This document shows positions 1 through 7,874 of a DNA stretch of 64,000 nt, piece by piece. The translations under genes and the position numbers were made by a program. The notes beneath the pieces were generated by a model, which was not told where the DNA came from, searched no databases, and worked only from the letters and a program-made list of their open reading frames with translations. The stretch's first letter is position 1. Each line of letters starts with the position of its first letter. Origin of the DNA: Niveibacterium microcysteis. Lineage in GTDB: Bacteria > Pseudomonadota > Gammaproteobacteria > Burkholderiales > Rhodocyclaceae. The DNA lies in assembly GCF_017161445.1 (NCBI RefSeq), contig NZ_CP071060.1, positions 1,736,001 through 1,800,000 on the forward strand. The letters are read 5' to 3'.

Positions 1-1
1 A

Positions 2-151
2 GCGAAACTGCCTGGTTTGTTGGGCAGCAACGTGAAGTGGAACTTCACGAAGTTCCTCGTCGGGCGCGACGGTCAACCGCTGCGGCGCTTTGCGCCCACC
101 GCGCAACCGGCGAAAATCGAGGGCGAGATCCGCACAGCCCTTGGAGTTTGA
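2..151 (+). CDS. Glutathione peroxidase, C-terminal 49 residues (5' end outside window)
   Basis: The frame open from the window edge encodes the end of a glutathione peroxidase/BsaA-type thiol peroxidase. The signature KWNFTKFLV, then RDG and RFAPT, is the conserved C-terminal part of the thioredoxin-fold family that carries the Trp and Asn of the catalytic tetrad. The enzyme reduces peroxides with thiols, usually in the cytoplasm. The active-site Cys lies upstream of the window. The stop codon is 1 nt before the ATG of the OhrR-type regulator, so the two are almost certainly co-transcribed, which fits a peroxide-stress unit. Confidence 0.85.
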   Translation, partial: AKLPGLLGSNVKWNFTKFLVGRDGQPLRRFAPTAQPAKIEGEIRTALGV

Positions 152-152
152 A

Positions 153-644
153 ATGACTGATGTGTCGCAGCCGCAGGCCCCGAATACCGACGACTACCTG
201 CGGCTCGACCGTCAGCTCTGCTTTCCGCTCTACGCCGCATCGCGGCTTGTGACGCGGCTGTATCAGCCGCTGCTCGAACCGCTCGGGCTCACCTACCCGC
301 AGTACATTGTGCTGATGATCCTGTGGGAAGACGCCCCCTGTACCGTGTCGCACATCGTCGAACGCGCGATGCTCAACACCAATACGCTAACCCCCTTGCT
401 CAAGCGGCTCGAACAACTCGGCTATGTGCGTCGCACCCGCAGCACAGCGGACGAGCGCGTTGTGCAAATCAGCCTTACCGACGCTGGCGCCGAACTCAAG
501 GGCCGATGCGGTTGCGTGCCGACTGCGATGTTCGAATCGCTGAATCTGCCGATCGAAAAGGGCATTGCGCTCAAGGGGCTGCTCGACGAACTGATCACCC
601 ACCTTAACAGTGTGCCCGCCGGCAGCGACACGAGAGCCGACTGA
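153..644 (+). CDS. ohrR: OhrR-type MarR family organic-peroxide sensor/repressor
   Basis: A 163-residue winged-helix MarR protein. The N-terminal motif RLDRQLCFPLYAASR contains the reactive Cys (residue 23) of the OhrR subgroup; Tyr37 and Tyr49/51 sit where the Cys-contacting tyrosines are expected. Two more Cys at 119 and 121 fit the two-Cys OhrR class (Xanthomonas type), in which the sensing Cys forms a disulfide on oxidation. The wing motif is ADERVVQISLTDAG. The ATG at 153 was chosen because it is 1 nt after the peroxidase stop and begins at the family N-terminus; an upstream in-frame ATG at 90 lies inside the peroxidase gene. The likely target is its own operon with the peroxidase, in place of the more usual ohr partner (inference). 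Confidence 0.88.
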   Translation: MTDVSQPQAPNTDDYLRLDRQLCFPLYAASRLVTRLYQPLLEPLGLTYPQYIVLMILWEDAPCTVSHIVERAMLNTNTLTPLLKRLEQLGYVRRTRSTADERVVQISLTDAGAELKGRCGCVPTAMFESLNLPIEKGIALKGLLDELITHLNSVPAGSDTRAD

Positions 645-683
645 ACGAACGGCCCGCACGCAGCGGGCGCTTTCACGGCGCGT

Positions 684-1406
684 TCAGCACCCGCAGGCGG
701 CTTCTTGCCCGGCCAGTTGCGCCGCCTTGCGCAAAAGCTTTCCATCGCCCGCGCCGGACGACAGGTAGAGCCGTTCGTCGAAACCGCAGTTGTCATCCGG
801 GATGCTGAGCACGAGATCCAGCATGCCGTCGCCGTCCAGGTCGCCCACCCAGTGGATGATCGGCGTGGTGTCGCCGCCGTAGTGGCTCTCCGACTCGACG
901 CTGAACAGGAACTGCTTGGTCGTGCCGTCGCTGACGTGGTAGCGCTTGTAGCCCTCGGGCGTCTTGACCCAAGAAAGGGTGAGCGGCCGTGCGCCCCACG
1001 GCATCACCCATTTGCCCAGCTTCGCCAGCCGCAGCCCCGGTGACGACTCGGCACCGTCCGGGCTCGCCCAGTACCAGGACACGACTTTTCCCGCGTTCAG
1101 CGCCATGTCCGCAAACAGAACCAGCGGTGCGCCATCCGGGGTGAGCGCATCCAGCGCTTCGTCCTCGTCAAGCACGTTGCGCGCGCTCGCGGTCGTGATG
1201 CGAAGCTGGGTCGGTTTGAGCTCGCATCCCGACTTGTCGCAATAAAGCCCTTGCCACTTCGCCGCGCGCGGGAAGCTGCCTTGCGCGTACTGACGGCCAG
1301 TGTCGATGACAAGGCGCGGAAGCTTGCTGTCTGGCGTCTGCGACAAAGCGGGGGCTGCAATTGACGCGAACGCGATACCGATGACGGCTACGGCTGTGCC
1401 ACGCAT
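684..1406 (-). CDS. Exported protein with an FG-GAP/EF-hand-like DLDGDG motif, unknown function
   Basis: A 240-residue protein starting MRGTAVAVIGIAFASIAAP, a Sec signal peptide with probable cleavage after ALSQ. The start at 1406 has an AGGAG 5 nt upstream; a longer frame to 1688 overlaps the LysE gene and is rejected. The mature part has a Cys pair (YCDKSGC), and near residue 205 the sequence GDLDGDGMLDLVLSIPDD, a Ca2+-binding FG-GAP-type loop often seen in single-copy 'VCBS' periplasmic proteins. Two C-terminal Cys (CGC) end the protein. I do not recognise a specific family. It is convergent with the ohrR gene, 39 bp away. Periplasmic location is predicted from the signal peptide. Confidence 0.75.
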   Translation of the reverse strand: MRGTAVAVIGIAFASIAAPALSQTPDSKLPRLVIDTGRQYAQGSFPRAAKWQGLYCDKSGCELKPTQLRITTASARNVLDEDEALDALTPDGAPLVLFADMALNAGKVVSWYWASPDGAESSPGLRLAKLGKWVMPWGARPLTLSWVKTPEGYKRYHVSDGTTKQFLFSVESESHYGGDTTPIIHWVGDLDGDGMLDLVLSIPDDNCGFDERLYLSSGAGDGKLLRKAAQLAGQEAACGC

Positions 1407-1518
1407 GCTTGCTCCTGGGCGGTGGGTGACGTGCTTTTGGGTTGAAGAAAGGCTCGCCGCGACTCGACTTTGGAGCCAGTTGAAGAGGCGTCCGGAGCAC
1501 TGCGGCCACGCGGCGCTA

Positions 1519-2142
1519 CTATCGCGCCCGGTCCAGCGCGACCCTGATCCCGAGCCCGACCAGTGCTGCTCCGGCCAACTGCTGAAAACGCTGGAACAGG
1601 CTTGGCCGTTCGATGATGAAGCTGCGCGCGCGGCCGCCCAGCGTCGCAGTGCAAAGGTTGACCGCTGTGCCCGAGACAATCGAGACAATACCTAGCAACG
1701 CCGCCTGAAGGCCGGGGTGGCCGCGGGCCGGGTCGACAAATTGCGGCAGGATCGCAAGGAAGAAGATCGCTATCTTCGGGTTCAGCAGGTTCGACACGGC
1801 GCCTTGTGCGAAGGGCGCGTTCCAGCGGCTTGGGCGCGGCTCGGCGGATACCGTGACGGGGCTGCGCAGCATCTGCCAGCCAATCCACACCAGATACATT
1901 GCCCCGAGCACCTTCACCGCCACAAAGGCCGTGGGCACGGCAGCGAGAAAAGCGCTCAGGCCGAGCGACGCTGCGGTGACGTGCACCAGCGCCGCGCAGG
2001 CGATGCCCAGGCAAACCTGCACTCCGGCACGCGTGCCGCGTGATACCGAGTTGGTCAGGATGCAAAGCACGTCCGGCCCCGGAATGAGCGCGAAGCTCAT
2101 GTTGAGCAGTGTGAAGGCGATCAGGGTGGAGAGGCTGATCAT
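1519..2142 (-). CDS. LysE/RhtB family amino-acid exporter
   Basis: A 207-residue inner-membrane protein of the LysE/RhtB family, which exports amino acids (Lys, homoserine, Thr and others) by proton antiport. The family hallmark IPGPDVLCIL is at residues 20-29, followed by the G-x-x-x-G-x-x-C-G-like TM2 (GVQVCLGIACAALVH), the conserved NPKIAIFFLAILPQF near 125, and about six hydrophobic segments. AGAGG lies upstream of the ATG at 2142. The substrate cannot be read from the sequence. The gene stands alone, with 48 bp to the GNAT gene upstream in the same direction, so co-transcription with that gene is possible. Confidence 0.9.
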   Translation of the reverse strand: MISLSTLIAFTLLNMSFALIPGPDVLCILTNSVSRGTRAGVQVCLGIACAALVHVTAASLGLSAFLAAVPTAFVAVKVLGAMYLVWIGWQMLRSPVTVSAEPRPSRWNAPFAQGAVSNLLNPKIAIFFLAILPQFVDPARGHPGLQAALLGIVSIVSGTAVNLCTATLGGRARSFIIERPSLFQRFQQLAGAALVGLGIRVALDRAR

Positions 2143-2190
2143 GTGAAATCCTCTTTGCAGTTCAGTAACTTGGTTGCGCCGTTTTCCCGC

Positions 2191-2715
2191 TCAGGCTGGC
2201 GTTGGCCCGGTCGCCTTGAATGCATCGTGGAACACGACTTCGCCGCGAGGTGTTTGCCCCGTGAACGACAGCGCAAAGAACACCTCTGGCGGCACGCCCG
2301 CGAGCGCCAGTTCCGGCGGGTTGCTGAAACCGAATCGGCCGTAGTAAGCCGGGTGGCCCACCAGGCAGCAACCGCTTGCACCGATCGCTCGCAATCGCGC
2401 AAGCCCCTCGGAAATCAGTGCGGTGCCGATGCCCTGGCGCTGCAGATCTGGCGCCACCGACACCGGGCCGAGCCCGTACCAGCCAGCGCTGCCGTCGGAC
2501 ATCCGTACCGGCGAGAAGGCGATGTGGCCGACGATACGCCCGTCAATCTCCGCGACCAGCGACACCGTCAGCACCCCGGCGGCGCGCAGCGCATCAACGA
2601 TGTAGTGCTCGGTGTGGCCGCTGATTTCCAGCGTCGCGAAAGCGGCAAGGGTGACTGCGGCAATCTGGGCTGCGTCCGCGCTTTGTTCGTCGCGGATCAC
2701 GATGCTGGTCGTCAT
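2191..2715 (-). CDS. GNAT family N-acetyltransferase (YhbS-like)
   Basis: A 174-residue GNAT fold. The acetyl-CoA binding motif A is LGPVSVAPDLQRQGIGTALI (Q/R-x-x-G-x-G/A), preceded by IVGHIAFSPV and followed by GCCLVGHPAYYGRFGF, which is typical of the YhbS subgroup. The substrate is unknown; such proteins acetylate small amines or protein N-termini. The ATG at 2715 is preferred over the in-frame TTG at 2733 because the family N-terminus begins with the sequence IVIRDEQSAD. Neither start has a clear Shine-Dalgarno site. Confidence 0.88.
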   Translation of the reverse strand: MTTSIVIRDEQSADAAQIAAVTLAAFATLEISGHTEHYIVDALRAAGVLTVSLVAEIDGRIVGHIAFSPVRMSDGSAGWYGLGPVSVAPDLQRQGIGTALISEGLARLRAIGASGCCLVGHPAYYGRFGFSNPPELALAGVPPEVFFALSFTGQTPRGEVVFHDAFKATGPTPA

Positions 2716-2868
2716 GGCGGTTCGGTATGGCAATGTATGGTTGTGGCGGATTCGAAATGGCGCGCGGCCCTGGCAATGCTTTGATTTCGCAACGCTCGCA
2801 TCAGATTGCAGCTAGTTCACAATGCCAGGCGGTGCTGCGTGAGTGTTCGAGACCCGCGCGTCTCACGA

Positions 2869-3417
2869 CTATTTTGAGAACGGCGTTGTGCACCATTGCT
2901 GCTCGCAGGGCACGCCGTCGTGATCACCGTCCATTTCTACGCCTGGGCAATGACGCAGGAAATATGTGGCCTCTGCGCACGAGGTCATCTGTGAGCAATG
3001 CGTGCGGCCGTCGCATGAGAATCGAGCCGACTGGCTTTCCGTTTGTGGCGTCGCGATCGCGTGCGCCGATCCCGCCTGACTTCTCGTTCCATAAACGTAG
3101 TAGCCGCCGACTGCAACGAGCAAGACCAACATCGCGCTGACCAAACTGCTGAAAGAGGATCGGGCCGCCGCTGGACGTTCGCGCCGTGGCGAATTTCGGC
3201 GCGACGGTCGCTCCAGATAGGCGATGTTCAACGATTTTTTCCTGCCCGCCGAATCTGCCGCGACTTCGAATGAAATGCGTTCCCCGACCGTCGGGCGCCC
3301 CCCACCTTTCGGGAACGCAGAAATGTGGGCGAACAACTCGCCGTCACCGATATCCGGCGTCACAAAACCAAAGCCCCGGTCATCGTTCCATTTCGTCAAT
3401 GTGCCGTCGAATCTCAT
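2869..3417 (-). CDS. Cold-shock domain - TM - excalibur domain protein
   Basis: A 182-residue three-part protein. Residues 1-68 form a cold-shock (CspA-like) OB fold with RNP1-like KWNDDRGFGFVTPD and FAHISAF. A basic linker (RRNSPRRERP) leads to one transmembrane helix (about 88-109, SLVSAMLVLLVAVGGYYVYG). The C-terminus is an excalibur calcium-binding domain: four Cys, ending in DGDHDGVPCEQQWC. The family is known from environmental bacteria, but its role is not established. The topology would place the nucleic-acid-binding fold in the cytoplasm and the Ca2+ domain in the periplasm (inference). Confidence 0.85.
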   Translation of the reverse strand: MRFDGTLTKWNDDRGFGFVTPDIGDGELFAHISAFPKGGGRPTVGERISFEVAADSAGRKKSLNIAYLERPSRRNSPRRERPAAARSSFSSLVSAMLVLLVAVGGYYVYGTRSQAGSAHAIATPQTESQSARFSCDGRTHCSQMTSCAEATYFLRHCPGVEMDGDHDGVPCEQQWCTTPFSK

Positions 3418-3544
3418 GATCGTGGGTGACGTCAGGTCTGGTTGCGAGCGTTGTAGGTTAGGGTGAGTTCGGCGAAACCGCCACGGCGGAGGCGGTTTAC
3501 TTCGTTGATTACTCGGTTTCGCTAAGCTCAGTGAAACACACGCG

Positions 3545-5506
3545 CTACTCCACTAGACCAGACGATTCCGTTCGTGCCAACACAATCGGTCGCACACGCT
3601 CCTGGAATTCGACGAGCAGAAGTCTGCAGTAGACGCCGCTCATGGGTTCCAACTGCTCACACAGGTCTGCAATATCCGGGTTGCCGGCCAGGTGAGCCAC
3701 GAGCGCCTTTGCGGTGCTGTCCACGCCCACGCGATAGCGATTGATCTTGAGCGAGTCAATCCAGTATTCCAGCGCGCTGAATGTCCCAAAGGGACACTCG
3801 TCCTCAGCGGGCCAGCACTTTGTGACCATTCCCTTCTTCGGCGGTGCGTATGTTTCAAAGAAGAAAGGCTCGACCCCGGGCGGCGGATGGTTGCAATAAC
3901 GATCCACCCCGGCCCAGTCAGCGCAATCAGCCAGCACCGGCAAGACCGCATCGGCAAGGTAGGCGGCGAAAACGCCCTGACAGGCTTTGAGTTCGTCCAC
4001 GGTCTGCAGACTCAGGCGGAAGTGATCTGTCTTCTCGAGCGCGGGCACCGGCACTTTTGCATAGTGCGCAAAGCTGCCCAGCCTTGCGCGCAGACCACTC
4101 TCCAGAAACGGATAGTCCAGATCCACTTTCTTGACGCGTGCCAACAACGCCTTGTAGGCCGGGCTGTCCCATACGTGCACATGCACGGTGAACTTGAAGG
4201 GCGCCTGCCAGCCCTCGCAGACCAGGCTGAGCACATGATTGAAATCCGGGTAGTGGCGCACAAAGGCGCGGCGCGCGGCATCCCAAGCAAAGTCGTGTTG
4301 GGCCATCATGGGCTGCAAGGCGTCGCGCATATGCGCCAGGATCTGCGCCGGGCCTTGCAAGGCTGCATCGTCCGGCATGGCCGCCGTATTGGATTGCGCC
4401 AAGGGCTCGGCCTCGGCAAAACGCAGCGCGGTGTCGGGGGTTGTGAGCAGCGCGACGGCACGGCCGAACAGCAAGTCGATGCCACGAACGCCGTCCACCA
4501 CCGTGGCGAAGTCGCGATTGCGGGCCATGTAAGCGGCAAATGAGGCTGCCAGCGATGGAATGGATAAGGCGCCCGCGCGGCGGTCGATCAGGCTGCCATC
4601 GGGGCCATGCTGGTTGGTATGGCGGTCGATACGAAACCAATCTTGGCAATCGTCGAGCACCGGGAGCACCGCGTCCGCCAAGTAGGTCTTAAGTTGTTCC
4701 ATGTTGGCACGCATGCGGGACTGCGTGCCGACTCCCCAGCGGTAACCTAAATCCTCGAACAGCGCCGGATCGGGTCGAGCTGCCTCGGGCAGTTTGGCAT
4801 GCGCGGCGAACTGCTTCATGTCGCAGCGGTACACCGTTAAGGGGAATTTTTCCGTGTCCCACTCGCAGAGGTAATGCTCGAAGGCCGTCAAGGCGCTACT
4901 TGCCCAACTCGATCCGACCCGGCACAGGCCATCGCGGTAGTAGAAGCTGATCCACCAGTGCGTGTTCGGCTGACGAAACGCCTCATCCGCTGCGTTCCAG
5001 ACGAAGCCGTATCGCGCCATCAGCGGTTGCAGTTGCGCCTGCGCATACGCAAGCACCTCGGCCTTGCTCGGCTCCGCATCCGCTTCCGGCGACGGGGCCG
5101 CGAAGTCGACCGGCGCTCGCCCCGGCAGGGTCAACAGCCTGCCATCGGCCAGAGCCGCCTCGGCGGCCTGCATGTCGAACACCACCAGGCCCAGCGCCAG
5201 TGCAGCCCGGCGCACCGCGGGGATCGCGACGGCCAGCAGTTCGTCGTTCAGCCCGAGTACCAAGACCGGCCGATCGCTGCGCCCTGTCGGCGGAGCTTCG
5301 GCCCAGATCGACACGGCGTCGTCGCCATCGGGGTCGTCGTGGCTAACTGGAAACTGTTCGTTCAGCCGGCGCGCCAGCTCAATGAACTTCGGGTTCTGCT
5401 GCGTGCGCTGCTCGCTGAGTTGCTCTTCCAGCTGGCTTGCCTCGAAGAGGGTCGTGGGCACGGCCAGGTCCAGCCGCTGCTCCCATATCTGCAATACGTA
5501 ACTCAT
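3545..5506 (-). CDS. Large protein of unknown function with an internal duplication
   Basis: A 653-residue soluble protein from the ATG at 5506; the frame extends to 5623, but that part lacks family-like features. I do not recognise a characterised family. Residues 1-125 form an alpha/beta unit (VLVLGLNDELLAVAIPAVRRAALALGLVVFD). Two similar units of about 200 residues follow, roughly 149-355 and 387-610. Unit 1 has LAYAQAQLQPLMARYGFVW and YLADAVLPVLDDCQDW; unit 2 has LAHMRDALQPMMAQHDFAW and YLADAVLPVLADCADW. There is no signal peptide or TM helix. It is followed only by a short spacer to convergent DNA and has no obvious operon partner. Multidomain accessory proteins of this kind are often strain-specific. 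Confidence 0.7.
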   Translation of the reverse strand: MSYVLQIWEQRLDLAVPTTLFEASQLEEQLSEQRTQQNPKFIELARRLNEQFPVSHDDPDGDDAVSIWAEAPPTGRSDRPVLVLGLNDELLAVAIPAVRRAALALGLVVFDMQAAEAALADGRLLTLPGRAPVDFAAPSPEADAEPSKAEVLAYAQAQLQPLMARYGFVWNAADEAFRQPNTHWWISFYYRDGLCRVGSSWASSALTAFEHYLCEWDTEKFPLTVYRCDMKQFAAHAKLPEAARPDPALFEDLGYRWGVGTQSRMRANMEQLKTYLADAVLPVLDDCQDWFRIDRHTNQHGPDGSLIDRRAGALSIPSLAASFAAYMARNRDFATVVDGVRGIDLLFGRAVALLTTPDTALRFAEAEPLAQSNTAAMPDDAALQGPAQILAHMRDALQPMMAQHDFAWDAARRAFVRHYPDFNHVLSLVCEGWQAPFKFTVHVHVWDSPAYKALLARVKKVDLDYPFLESGLRARLGSFAHYAKVPVPALEKTDHFRLSLQTVDELKACQGVFAAYLADAVLPVLADCADWAGVDRYCNHPPPGVEPFFFETYAPPKKGMVTKCWPAEDECPFGTFSALEYWIDSLKINRYRVGVDSTAKALVAHLAGNPDIADLCEQLEPMSGVYCRLLLVEFQERVRPIVLARTESSGLVE

Positions 5507-5684
5507 GGTCGAGCAATCACTCCGTGAAATATCCGGAAGCGGGATAGCGAGGCGAGTTTCACTATTGACCGACGCTCCTGCGGTCGAGGTATGGCTGCCT
5601 CGATTCTGACGTTTACCAGCCATGATATTGCCCCAAGCCCTGTCGGCTGCCTACGCCCTTGTTCACACCGAAATGACGCCAGGC

Positions 5685-5713
5685 AAAAAAAGACCCCGGA
5701 CGAATCCGGGGTC
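5685..5713 (-). terminator. Intrinsic terminator of the arabinose/importer operon
   Basis: A 9-bp stem (GACCCCGGA with TCCGGGGTC, loop CGAA) is followed on the minus strand by seven T. It lies about 95 nt after the stop of the last permease gene of the ara operon. Confidence 0.85.
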
Positions 5714-5808
5714 ACCGTAGCGCCTGGCGGGATGATGCCGGGCGGGAGGAAATGGGACGCGGGCGGTGTTCGCGGGGGTGCCGGCGTCCCGAGGGTTGCG
5801 CTGTGCGA

Positions 5809-6795
5809 TCAGGCGGTGGCGAGTTGCCGTTTGCCGCCGTGCTCGAGGCCACGTTGCAGCAGGCAGAAGGCGCATAGCAGCACGCCGACGGCGATGCGGG
5901 TCCACCAGGAACTGAGCGTGCCGTCGAAGGTGATCAGCGACTGGATCACGCCGAGGATCAGCACGCCGACCAGCGAGCCGGCGACATAGCCGACGCCGCC
6001 GGTGAGCAGGGTGCCGCCGATCACCACCGCGGCGATCGCATCGAGCTCCATGCCCTGCGCATGCAGGCCGTAGCCGGAGAGCATGTAAAAGGTGACGACC
6101 ACGCCGGCGAGCGCGGAGCATGTGCCGCTGAAGGTGTAGACGAGGATCTTGGTGCGGCCGACCGGCAAGCCCATCAGCACCGCGGAGCGCTCGTTGCCGC
6201 CGATCGCGTAAACCGTGCGACCGAAGCGGGTGTAGTGGGCGAGAAACACGCCGAGCGCGACCACAGCGAGTGCAATCACCACGTTGATCGAGATGAAGTT
6301 CTCGCCCCACAGCATGATCTTGTGGTGCGCGATGGCCATGTAGGCGGGGTCCGTGATCTCGATCGAATCGATGCTGATGACGTAGCACAGGCCACGTGCG
6401 AGGAACATGCCGCCGAGCGTGACGATGAAGGGCTGCAACTGGAAGAAGTGGATCAGGCAGCCCATCAGCGCACCGAAGCCCGCGCCGATCGCGAGGCACA
6501 GTGGCACCACGACATACACCGGCCAGTGGTGATGCTCGACGAGGCTCGCCGACACCATGGTGACCAGCGCGATGATCGAACCGACCGACAGATCGATGCC
6601 GCCGGTGAGGATCACCAGGCTCATGCCGATCGCGACCACGACGAGGAAGGCATTGTCGATCAGCAGGTTCAGGAACACCTGGCTGGAGAGGAAGCCGGTG
6701 TAGGCCACTGCGCCGTAGCCAAAGGTCAGCACGAACAAGAGGCTCGTGACCGCCAGCGGCAGCAGGGCGGGGTTGAAGAGACGGTTGCGGCTCAT
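5809..6795 (-). CDS. yjfF: Sugar ABC transporter permease, YjfF type
   Basis: A 328-residue inner-membrane permease of the ribose/galactose (CUT2/BPD_transp_2) family. It has about 8-10 hydrophobic segments, the hallmark GGIDLSVGSIIALV near residue 66, LQPFIVTLGGMFLARG near 120 and AIGGNERSAVLMGLPV near 200. It best resembles E. coli YjfF, one of the two permeases of the galactofuranose importer and of the Shewanella AraUVWZ arabinose importer. Its start shares one nt (TGATG) with the stop of the partner permease, so translation is coupled. It is the last gene of the operon araB-araD-araA-ytfQ-ytfR-ytfT-yjfF, which suggests arabinose uptake. Confidence 0.88.
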   Translation of the reverse strand: MSRNRLFNPALLPLAVTSLLFVLTFGYGAVAYTGFLSSQVFLNLLIDNAFLVVVAIGMSLVILTGGIDLSVGSIIALVTMVSASLVEHHHWPVYVVVPLCLAIGAGFGALMGCLIHFFQLQPFIVTLGGMFLARGLCYVISIDSIEITDPAYMAIAHHKIMLWGENFISINVVIALAVVALGVFLAHYTRFGRTVYAIGGNERSAVLMGLPVGRTKILVYTFSGTCSALAGVVVTFYMLSGYGLHAQGMELDAIAAVVIGGTLLTGGVGYVAGSLVGVLILGVIQSLITFDGTLSSWWTRIAVGVLLCAFCLLQRGLEHGGKRQLATA

Positions 6796-7874
6796 CAGCG
6801 GGGCTCCCGACGCAGGTGTTGCAGCAAGGTGGCGCGGAAGCTGTCGGACTGCATCAGGCAGACCGTGAGCACCACCACCGATTTGACGACCATGTTGATT
6901 TCCGGCGGCACGCCCAGTGAGTAGATCGCGTAGGTGAGGCTCTGGATGATCAGCGCACCGATCAGGCTGCCTGCAAGCGAGAAGCGCCCGCCAGCGAGCG
7001 AGGTGCCGCCGAGCGTGACGGCGAGGATCGCGTCCAGCTCCATCAGCAGGCCGGCGTTATTGCCGTCTGCGCTCTTCACGTTCGAAGCGACGATCAGCCC
7101 GGCGATCGCGGCACACAAACCGCAGAACGCGTACACCATGATCAGGATGCGGCGGGCGTTGAGGCCGGCAAAGCGCGCCGCCACCGGGTTGATGCCCACC
7201 GCTTCGATGAACAGGCCCAGCGCGGTGCGATGCACCAGCAGCAACATCAGCAGCGCCACCGCGGCCACGATGTAGAGCGCGACCGGCAGGCCGAACAGGA
7301 AGCCGTTGCCGATGATGAAGAAGGGCTCGTAGTACACCGTGATGATCTGGCCTTCGGTAATCAACTGCGCGACACCACGGCCCGCCACCATCAGGATCAG
7401 CGTGGCGACGATAGGCTGCATGCCGGCACCGGCGACCAGCGCGCCGTTCCACAGCCCGCACAGCAGGCCGGCGCCGAGTGCGATCAAGAGTGCCAGCGCC
7501 ATCGGGGTCTGCGACACATACACCGGTGTGCCGTTCTGGATGATCAGCGTGCCCCCGATCAGGCTTGCGGCCACTGCACCGCAGATCGCAACCACCGCGC
7601 CGACCGAGATGTCGATGCCGCGTGTGGCGATCACCGGCGTCATGCCGATCGCGACCAGCATCAGCGGCGCTGCGCGGTTGAGGATGTCGATCAGTGCGCC
7701 GTAGAGGTGGCCGTTCTTCACCGTGATGCTGAAGAAGTTCGGGTTGAAGGCGCCGTTGATGATCAGCAGCAGCGCGAGCGTGGCGCAGGGCCAGAACAGC
7801 CGGCGGCGGGTCAGCCCTTGCAGCGGGGCCGGCAGTGCGAAGCGGGCGGGTTGAGGCATGGTCTCGGCTTTCAT
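6795..7874 (-). CDS. ytfT: Sugar ABC transporter permease, YtfT type
   Basis: A 359-residue CUT2 permease, partner of the YjfF-type subunit. It has ATRGIDISVGAVVAICGAVA near residue 85, GMQPIVATLILMVAGRG near 150 and the conserved LDAILAVTLGGTSLAGGRF near 280. Its ATG overlaps the last 4 nt of the ATPase gene (7871-7874). The N-terminal 25 residues are basic and cytoplasmic, typical of the family. With the downstream permease it would form the heterodimeric channel, unlike ribose systems that use one permease gene. Confidence 0.9.
   Translation of the reverse strand: MKAETMPQPARFALPAPLQGLTRRRLFWPCATLALLLIINGAFNPNFFSITVKNGHLYGALIDILNRAAPLMLVAIGMTPVIATRGIDISVGAVVAICGAVAASLIGGTLIIQNGTPVYVSQTPMALALLIALGAGLLCGLWNGALVAGAGMQPIVATLILMVAGRGVAQLITEGQIITVYYEPFFIIGNGFLFGLPVALYIVAAVALLMLLLVHRTALGLFIEAVGINPVAARFAGLNARRILIMVYAFCGLCAAIAGLIVASNVKSADGNNAGLLMELDAILAVTLGGTSLAGGRFSLAGSLIGALIIQSLTYAIYSLGVPPEINMVVKSVVVLTVCLMQSDSFRATLLQHLRREPR

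Noticed and set aside
3475..3498. Inverted repeat AAACCGCC/GGCGGTTT as a terminator of the 653-residue protein gene
   Set aside because: The loop is itself GC-rich and no T-run follows on the minus strand, so the call is not supported.
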